Shown: positions 22,801 through 27,189 of the stretch, piece after piece
How the letters are laid out: every line of letters starts with the position of its first letter
How positions within the stretch are numbered: position 1 is the stretch's first letter
Assembly (NCBI GenBank): GCA_045627805.1
Contig: JAZQOJ010000001.1
Coordinates: 1-27,189, forward strand
From: UBA1756 sp045627805
GTDB taxonomy: Bacteria; Bacteroidota; Bacteroidia; Bacteroidales; WCHB1-69
Direction of reading: 5' to 3'
DNA: 27,189 nt
Translations under genes and position numbers: made by a program
The notes under the pieces: generated by a model
Seen by the model: the letters and a program-made list of their open reading frames with translations, nothing else
Database searches by the model: none
What the model was told of the DNA's origin: nothing

Positions 22801-23831
22801 AATACGCAGCGGAAGAACTGTCCATCGGCTTGCGGCACGAAGAGCACCTCTTCGCCAACACGCACGGCTGCGACAGCACGGAAATCCTGAATCTCACCGT
22901 CGCTCCCGTTTACGACATCCAAATGACCGAAGACCTTTGCAAAGGAACCCTGTTCAACCAATACAACTTCCAACTCGATCCCGATACGATGGAACTCGGA
23001 ACCCACGTGCTTGTACACAGCGGCACCAGCATCAGCGGCTGCGACAGCGTTTTCACTCTCACTGTCAACGTGCTGCCAACCAACGAAATCGTTTTCAACG
23101 ATACGGTCTGCCAGTTTGACGGATACTCGCTGCACGGCTTCTCTTTAGACGAAGCCGCCACCTCGATGACGGGCGACTTCGATCACGTGATGGCATTGCA
23201 GAATGCGTACGGCTGCGACAGCATCGTGACGCTGCACCTGGCCATTACCGGCAATCCGATTGCCGACTTCGTAGCCAATCCCGAGAGAACCCTCCTGTCG
23301 GAAGGCGGCGGAATCCAGTTCCTCAACATCACTGATATGTCGGGAACGTACACTGGAGAGACCTTCACCTGGCACTGGGATTTTGGCGACGGCAGCGAAG
23401 AGAACACCAACGAGAGCAATGTGGAACACACTTACGACTCTTGGGGCAATTTCCTCGTAACCCTTTCCGTGGAAAGTTCCAACGGATGCAGCAGTAACGC
23501 CTCGCACTATGTGTATGTGGAAGAGGACCTTATCTTCCCCAACGTCATCACGCCCAACGGTGACAACGTGAACGATGTTTTCGCCATCAAAAACCTCAAT
23601 CCTGACCTTCCGAACAGTCTCACTGTTTACAACCGATGGGGAAAGAAGGTTTTTGAAATGGAAAACTATAAGACCTACATCAAAGATGACGTTTTGTATA
23701 ATGCGGAATCCGGATTCTCAGGCGAGGACAATTCCGATGGCGTCTATTATTACACTTTCCATTATGAAGGTTTCGTGCGGGCAATGGATTACCACAGCAG
23801 TCTGACCATTATTCGTAAGAACGGCAAATAA
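19875..23831 (+). CDS. Large CUB/FN3/PKD surface protein with gliding-type T9SS C-terminal domain
   Basis: 1318 residues. Signal peptide 1-22. CUB-like domain 1 (about 30-142; TWFRSDGSGQYDGF-like end) and an FN3-like domain are followed by CUB-like domain 2 (about 240-355; IQFHSDGSVQNSGF) and a second FN3-like domain, so the CUB-FN3 pair is duplicated. A long beta-rich region follows (about 455-760). PKD domain 1 is at about 776 (WDFGDGTTSDEYNPTHAF). Four repeats of about 57 residues, each with a GCDS motif, lie at about 941, 997, 1054 and 1112. PKD domain 2 is at about 1167 (WDFGDGSEENT). The C-terminus from 1221 is FPNVITPNGDNVNDVF ... YNRWGKKVFE ... DGVYYYTF, the gliding-motility-associated type-B T9SS domain. 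It is probably a large adhesin or matrix-binding protein anchored outside the cell. No enzyme motif is seen. Confidence 0.92.
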   Translation: MKNILRFLFLFIFIITLQFTEGQNYTMPSSGSTSITACGGVLLDPGGNNQYPNNCNGYITINPETPGCKVRISGNYHTESISWDWIEVYDGTSSSGTMLGSRVGGTGTLDVTSQTGSLTIWFRSDGSGQYDGFAFDITCVGSWDCGGPYGVTAAPGNGHVILSWTNPNAADISGYIIEYGPAGFTPGTGTTIYTTSTTYDVTGLANNTNYFFYVYYDCGNDHLVTSETATVVNATPSSIIDVNMPANGTTEVVMCSGHVYDSGGPSSNYSSSEDGSVIIYAENPWCQLTVSGSYYTESGYDRITILDGAGTGNTLINAASGSGSINTTSSGSAITIQFHSDGSVQNSGFNLNINCTGSCTCGSHALTGVHLEADNMGYNLIWNEATGDPSIQHYIIEYGLTGFTPGTGTTVTTTGSPHHLTGLTANATYDFYVWADCGDDGVITTEIPAVVSYCVPDAVVCIDFSDLNSPNIHGTYGTFYNPYATQGIVDNGPASSSSRHTLHTTSEADPRTGGGLMTIPPCELYSVRLGNWNTGAEAESISYDFAVDTTNADILLLKYAAVLEDPAHTSSEQPRFVFELLDQNGSQIDPACGYANFIANANLGWHNTNNVLWKDWTYVGFDVSAYHGQTVRVRLTTYDCEQSGHYGYAYFTLNCKKRTIVAETCGEMLTNTYTAPAGFNYAWYYEDQPNTILTTNQSCTVTITGGHSTLHCHVTFMGNSSCGFDLTTSLSSRYPLASCEPVRDSCTWSFDMHNTSTISFDGVNPSGTNEACETAHWDFGDGTTSDEYNPTHAFPGPGTYNVTLISGISNDECQDTTHVTIQLEGNYPAIQGPDAICQGDGATLTASGGITYLWTTGSDTIGQGTSLNLIPDSTTTYTLQSYASDGCLVSVNHEILVNPITDSTIVAEICEGESYTDNGFNVAATTPGTFTTQIVVPNANGCDSTVTLQLTVIPNDIFIHDTTICEGTDFDAFGFQYAAEELSIGLRHEEHLFANTHGCDSTEILNLTVAPVYDIQMTEDLCKGTLFNQYNFQLDPDTMELGTHVLVHSGTSISGCDSVFTLTVNVLPTNEIVFNDTVCQFDGYSLHGFSLDEAATSMTGDFDHVMALQNAYGCDSIVTLHLAITGNPIADFVANPERTLLSEGGGIQFLNITDMSGTYTGETFTWHWDFGDGSEENTNESNVEHTYDSWGNFLVTLSVESSNGCSSNASHYVYVEEDLIFPNVITPNGDNVNDVFAIKNLNPDLPNSLTVYNRWGKKVFEMENYKTYIKDDVLYNAESGFSGEDNSDGVYYYTFHYEGFVRAMDYHSSLTIIRKNGK

Positions 23832-24256
23832 GCGTTGGGGCACTCTTCCACCTGCGGCGGCGGGCGTGTCGAAGTATTCCAGCCGCATCGGTGCGGGCAG
23901 GAACATCGCGCCACCGGAGATGATTTCGCTGATACCGAGGACCGTGCCGACAGGGAAGGCGGGTGAGCCGACAGTGCCGACATTGACGATGACGAGTTCT
24001 TCGTCGGCGTGTTTCTGCATAAACTCAATCATGGCGCGGGTGGCGTTTTCGCGACCGATACCGCTGAGGTTGGCGCGGTCGCCCCAGCCGCCGACTTCGC
24101 GCGCATCGGCGGCAAACAAAGCCACCTTCAACACGGGCTTCGTCGTCGCCTTACTAACGGTGATACCGGCTTTTCCACTCTGTCCGAAAGTATTAGAAAC
24201 GCACAATAAAATACTTATTATCAGTAATATAGAAAGTTGCAGGATGTTTTTTTCAT
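23832..24256 (-). pseudogene. Truncated, frameshifted secreted nucleoside phosphorylase/nucleosidase
   Basis: On the minus strand the frame encodes a signal-like segment (KNILQLSILLIISILLCVSN) followed by VALFAADAREVGGWGDRANL, then SGIGRENATRAM and VIVNVGTVGSPAFPVGTVLG. GIGxxNA and the N.GT.G motif are marks of the PNP/UDP phosphorylase superfamily (MTA/SAH nucleosidases and relatives). The only ATG upstream (24254-24256) is out of frame by one base because the following A-run is seven long; eight would restore MKKNILQ. The match ends near 23840 (a LEYFDTP motif, about 125 residues, roughly half the family length), just where the convergent surface-protein gene ends. The rest of the frame is only antisense to that gene. 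A TACTTTTG promoter box still lies upstream. Confidence 0.65.
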
Positions 24257-24295
24257 TGGTAAAAAAATTCGCCGACGGCCTTTTTTATTGAGGCG

Positions 24296-24303
24296 CAAAA
24301 GTA
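24296..24303 (-). promoter_or_regulatory. Relic promoter -7 box of the nucleosidase pseudogene
   Basis: The minus strand reads TACTTTTG (TAnnTTTG), 39 bases before the ATG at 24256. Confidence 0.45.
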
Positions 24304-24345
24304 CGATTTTTTGGGGAATTGGAGGAGGTAAGGCTTTTAAAGGAA

Positions 24346-24384
24346 AACGCAGTAGGATGGCGTGCACACTGTCTCTACTGCGTT
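24346..24384. repeat. 10-bp perfect inverted repeat
   Basis: AACGCAGTAG (24346-24355) faces CTACTGCGTT (24375-24384) across 19 bases. There is no T-run on either side. A GC-rich stretch with further short pairings (GGCA/TGCC) runs to about 24445. The function is unknown. Confidence 0.5.
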
Positions 24385-24466
24385 GCGGGCATTACGGCCG
24401 TGCCAACCGCGAAGAGGTAAAGCGGAGCCCTCGCTCGGCCGGCTTAAAAATCAAAATTTAACCAAA

Positions 24467-24853
24467 TCAAAGGCCAAGCGCCTTGCGGACGGCATCGAAC
24501 TGCTCATGGTAGCGAACCACCTCAACAGTGCCGATGACCTCGAACGTATTGCCATCGATTTGCTCGACTGTATGCAGCGCGTATTTGTTCTCGATTTCCT
24601 CTAATCGCTGCGCAAGTTTCTGGCATTCAGTCTTGTCGCTGACTTTCGCGGCATCGGTGAGCAGTTTTTCAAAAGCATTTTCGATGGATTTCGTATCCTC
24701 CTTCATAAAGGCCTTTTTCAGGGTGTTCAAATCTTTGTTGGCTTTCGCGAAAGCGGGGCTGTCGCCAGCAACCGACATAGCATCAGCGCTTTGGAAGGCA
24801 CTGAACAAACAAATTGCGCAGAACGCAACCATCATTTTTTTAATCGTTTTCAT
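24467..24853 (-). CDS. Small secreted protein of unknown function
   Basis: 128 residues. A Sec signal peptide (MKTIKKMMVAFCAICLFSAF, cleavage probably after ADA at about 25) precedes a short, charged, mostly helical domain (FAKANKDLNTLKKAF; ENAFEKLLTDAAK; KLAQRLEEIENK). It ends in a probable beta hairpin (TFEVIGTVEVVRY). No known family is recognised. The ATG at 24853 opens the signal peptide. It is on the same strand as the flotillin gene but separated from it by about 240 bases and a terminator, so it is a separate unit. Confidence 0.8.
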   Translation of the reverse strand: MKTIKKMMVAFCAICLFSAFQSADAMSVAGDSPAFAKANKDLNTLKKAFMKEDTKSIENAFEKLLTDAAKVSDKTECQKLAQRLEEIENKYALHTVEQIDGNTFEVIGTVEVVRYHEQFDAVRKALGL

Positions 24854-25033
24854 TTCGTTTGGAATTTGTTAATAATTTGTGTTACAGATAATTAAACAAC
24901 GAAAAAAAGAGCGGATTATTGTCTGGGGACAAAAGATGACTGCGATGACTTAATTGAATATTCAAACGAAAATGTCTTCTGAAAACTTATGCGGGGAAAC
25001 GACTGGCTATATGCCGTTTTCACAGTACTTTTA

Positions 25034-25070
25034 ACAAAAAAAGCGGAACTCCGGTATGAAGTTCCGCTTT
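25034..25070 (-). terminator. Intrinsic terminator of the flotillin gene
   Basis: On the minus strand an 11-bp perfect stem (AAAGCGGAACT / AGTTCCGCTTT) with a 9-base loop is followed by a T-run (the A's at 25036-25041), 22 bases after the stop. Confidence 0.85.
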
Positions 25071-25091
25071 ATCGGACATAAGAATAACGGA

Positions 25092-26648
25092 TTATTCATC
25101 CACAGCGATTTTGCTGTCGGTGTCGAGTTTCACATTCTTGTTCACCTTCGCATCGTACGTTTCTGCCTTCATAATGTCGGCCATATCAATGCCGCTGACG
25201 CTTTTGACGGTATCCATCATATTCTTCATCACGATGGGGGTGTTGGCGGTGAAGTTGCCGACGCCCTCGCCATTGGTTCCGTAAATGTTCACGCTGTCGA
25301 TGGCGGACATCGGTTCCGCGATGTTCTTGGCGATTTCCGGCAGGCGGTCGATAATCATTTGAGCCATAGCGGCCTGACCATATTTCTTGAAGGCATCGGC
25401 TTTTTTCTGCATCGCTTCAGCTTCTGCCAGACCTTTCTTTTCGATGGCTTGGGCTTCTGCCAGACCCTTTTGTTCGATTTCGTATGCGGCGGCGTCGGCG
25501 AGTTTCTTTTTACCGATGGCTTCCTGTTCCATCTTGAACTGTTCGGCTTCGGCTTGTGCGCGGATGGCCTTCGCCCGCTGTTCGGCTTCGTAGGTGGCCG
25601 CCTCAGCATTGCGCTTGCGCTGTTCCAATTCGGCAGCGGCGGCGATTTCCGTATTGTACTTGTCGGCATCCGCCTTCTTCTGAATTTCGGCTTCCAACTC
25701 GTTCTGCTTGATTTTCACACGTTCGGCGGTGAGTTCCTGTTCCTTGCGCGCCTTTTCGGTCTGGGCTTCCACTGCCTTTTGGTTGATGATCTTCTGTTTT
25801 TCCTGGATCATAATGTTTTTGGAAGATTCGGCGTCAACGGTTTTCTCGTTGATAATCTTCTGTTGTTCCTGCTTCTGGATTTCGTAAGCCGCATCCGCGA
25901 TGGCGCGATTGGCATCCTCCTTCACTTTGAGTTCTGCCACACGAATGGCATAAGCGTTGTTCTTTTCGGCGATGTCGGTTTCGTTAATGATGCGCGCATC
26001 GTTGGCCTGTTTTTTGGCCTCTGCCTGTGCGACGGCGATGTCGCGTTCTGCATTCGCCTTGATGATTTCCGCATTCCGCTTGATGGCGAACGATTTGTCT
26101 GCTCCCAGCTTGTCAATCAGTCCCATCTCATCGGTGATGTTCTGAATGTTGCACGAAATGATTTCAATGCCTAATTTTTCCATATCGGGTTTCGCCTTCA
26201 CCACAATCTGGTCTGAAAAAGCGTCGCGGTTAATGTTCAAATCCATCAACGTGATGGCGCCGATGACTTCGCGCATATTGCCTTCCAAAGAATCGCGGAC
26301 TTGCTGTGCGATTTGTTGTGCACTCATATTCAAGAAGTTGCGCGCAGCATTTTGCAATCCTTCCGGTGAATTGAGCACGCGAATCTTAGCCACGGCGTCC
26401 ACGCTCACTTTGACGCACTCCCTCGTGGGCACTGGCAGCGAAGTCTTGATGTCAACGCTGGTTTGGCCCAAAAACAGTTTGTCGATTCGTTGAAAAAACG
26501 GGATGCGTATGCCTCCACGCCCAATCAGGATTTTCGGTCTTCGGCGCAAACCGGAAACGATGAGGGCCTGCTCTGGTGAGGTTTTTACATAACTCACCAA
26601 TAAGAAAATGAGAAGAATAACGGCAAAGAAAATGATAAATTCAGCCAT
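25092..26648 (-). CDS. Flotillin-like SPFH-domain membrane protein
   Basis: 518 residues. A single N-terminal membrane segment (about 4-21, IIFFAVILLIFLLVSYV) is followed by an SPFH/band-7 domain (about 22-190) with GGIRIPFFQRIDKLFLGQTS, then SVDAVAKIRV and LGIEIISCNIQNITD. A long coiled coil (about 195-440) is rich in Ala, Glu, Lys and Gln, with repeats such as KGLAEA(Q/E)A, typical of flotillins. The C-terminal tail contains MIIDRLPEIAKNIAEPMSAI, a flotillin C-terminal mark. Flotillins form large oligomers that organise membrane microdomains; many bacterial ones pair with an NfeD protein, which is not seen here. The start is the ATG at 26648, about 95 bases after a TATCTTTG box. Confidence 0.92.
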   Translation of the reverse strand: MAEFIIFFAVILLIFLLVSYVKTSPEQALIVSGLRRRPKILIGRGGIRIPFFQRIDKLFLGQTSVDIKTSLPVPTRECVKVSVDAVAKIRVLNSPEGLQNAARNFLNMSAQQIAQQVRDSLEGNMREVIGAITLMDLNINRDAFSDQIVVKAKPDMEKLGIEIISCNIQNITDEMGLIDKLGADKSFAIKRNAEIIKANAERDIAVAQAEAKKQANDARIINETDIAEKNNAYAIRVAELKVKEDANRAIADAAYEIQKQEQQKIINEKTVDAESSKNIMIQEKQKIINQKAVEAQTEKARKEQELTAERVKIKQNELEAEIQKKADADKYNTEIAAAAELEQRKRNAEAATYEAEQRAKAIRAQAEAEQFKMEQEAIGKKKLADAAAYEIEQKGLAEAQAIEKKGLAEAEAMQKKADAFKKYGQAAMAQMIIDRLPEIAKNIAEPMSAIDSVNIYGTNGEGVGNFTANTPIVMKNMMDTVKSVSGIDMADIMKAETYDAKVNKNVKLDTDSKIAVDE

Positions 26649-26743
26649 AGCGTGTTATTTTAAGGGTTAATAAATGTTTTCTTTCATCAGAAACCTTCAG
26701 AATTTGCAAATTCCATCTGCAAAAATCAACGAAATCAGCGTTG

Positions 26744-26751
26744 CAAAGATA
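26744..26751 (-). promoter_or_regulatory. Promoter -7 box of the flotillin gene
   Basis: The minus strand reads TATCTTTG, a perfect TAnnTTTG match, about 95 bases before the ATG. Confidence 0.7.
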
Positions 26752-26813
26752 ACAATAATTTCTTTTATATAAATGCTGACGGCCATTTAATTTTCGAAAT
26801 TGTTGAACTCAGG

Positions 26814-27136
26814 CGAGAACGACGAGAACTGACGAGCCCTTTAACCCTCAGTCAAGAAAGTCGCAAACTTCCGCCTACGGCGGGAAAGAGGAAATGCGCA
26901 GGAAATTAAAAGGAAATTAAAAGGAAATTTTCTTTCATTCTGCTTTGCCTTTCATTCTCAACTTTCAATTTTCAACTTTCAACTTTCCACTCTCAACTTT
27001 CAATTAGAAAGGTTCTTTCTCGTCGTTCTCGTTTCTCGTCGTTAAGAAGCTATGCTTCTTTTCTTCCTCATCGCTCGGCAAAGCTCAAACAAGTTTGGCT
27101 TTGCACTCACTCATTCGTCAGTTCTCGTCATTCTCG
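26814..27136. repeat. Inverted-repeat-bounded hairpin mosaic
   Basis: A 22-bp arm at 26814-26835 is the reverse complement, with one mismatch, of 27115-27136. Inside are the hairpins CCGCC-TAC-GGCGG (26871-26883), AAGAAGC-TAT-GCTTCTT (27044-27060) and a 12-bp stem with one bulge (27078-27104), plus the low-complexity tract. Confidence 0.6.
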
Positions 27137-27168
27137 TTTCTCCAACCTTCAAAATCAAAGAAAAACAG

Positions 27169-27176
27169 TATCTTTG
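27169..27176 (+). promoter_or_regulatory. Promoter -7 box for a gene beyond the window
   Basis: TATCTTTG followed by CGCTC lies 14 bases before the window end. By analogy with 5289, 6446 and 16564, an ATG is expected about 35-40 bases later. Confidence 0.55.
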
Positions 27177-27189
27177 CGCTCTCATTTCA

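Larger units (their letters stand above)
26649..27189. other. Hairpin-rich, low-complexity intergenic region
   Basis: There is no gene in these 541 bases. It holds the flotillin promoter, a 22-bp inverted repeat pair (26814 and 27115), several short perfect hairpins, a CAACTTTCAATTTT-type low-complexity tract (26940-27004), and a forward promoter box at the end. Confidence 0.6.

Noticed and set aside
23718..23831. C-terminal part of the minus-strand frame of the nucleosidase
   Set aside because: It overlaps the conserved end of the T9SS sorting domain on the other strand and has no family match, so the pseudogene is ended at 23832.
25056..26174. 372-residue plus-strand open frame rich in Phe, Leu and Gly
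   Set aside because: It is the antisense of the flotillin coiled coil; its hydrophobic look comes from reading Glu/Lys/Ala codons backwards.

Overview
This window looks like the genome of an uncultured Bacteroidales-type bacterium (phylum Bacteroidota). The evidence is the repeated -7 promoter box of the TAnnTTTG type, RHS core tips of the 'SVDPL.DKYP..SPYVYC..NPVRLVD' form, a PorX-type response regulator with a PglZ domain, two secreted proteins carrying the two known type IX secretion (T9SS) C-terminal sorting domains, a FucP/GluP-type sugar porter and an M64 peptidase.

Region 1 (1-7508) is an array of polymorphic-toxin cassettes. A 137-bp RHS 'tip' occurs four times as a close copy (81-217, 1733-1869, 5376-5512, 6531-6667) and once in a divergent form inside a longer RHS core (about 3487-3614). 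Each tip is followed by a different AT-rich C-terminal domain and then a candidate immunity gene: two secreted ones (one of them fused in frame to the next RHS cassette) and two small membrane proteins. Three of the C-terminal domains carry metallopeptidase-like motifs (HELTE, HETFH...E, and a JAMM-like HSHP...S..D). The later cassettes have their own TATCTTTG promoter box and an ATG-CC leader made of low-complexity sequence, but no signal peptide. They therefore look like a reservoir of orphan tips. A third promoter-leader head (7407-7508) has no tip left, and a scrap of a phage tape-measure start lies between cassettes.

Region 2 (7807-11216) is a GC-rich phage structural island of only four genes: a head-tail/tail completion-like protein, a small phage protein, a protein of tail-chaperone position, and a tape-measure protein. 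The C-terminus of the tape-measure protein has been replaced by an Api92/YubB-like domain. The island ends at a strong terminator and faces the 3' end of a tRNA-Arg gene.

Region 3 (11489-12011) holds two minus-strand tRNA units, Pro(UGG)-Arg(UCU) and Val(UAC). They share the same promoter box and an identical 42-bp terminator repeat.

Region 4 (12093-23831) carries porX, a secreted C10 cysteine protease with a T9SS type-A domain, a divergent sugar transporter followed by an M64 peptidase, and a 1318-residue CUB/FN3/PKD surface protein with a gliding-type (type B) T9SS domain. A regulator of T9SS thus sits close to two T9SS cargo genes.

Region 5 (23832-27189) holds a truncated and frameshifted nucleosidase pseudogene, a small secreted protein of unknown function, a flotillin/SPFH protein, and a hairpin-rich intergenic tract that ends in a promoter for a gene beyond the window. 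All functional calls come from reading motifs; no database search was run.
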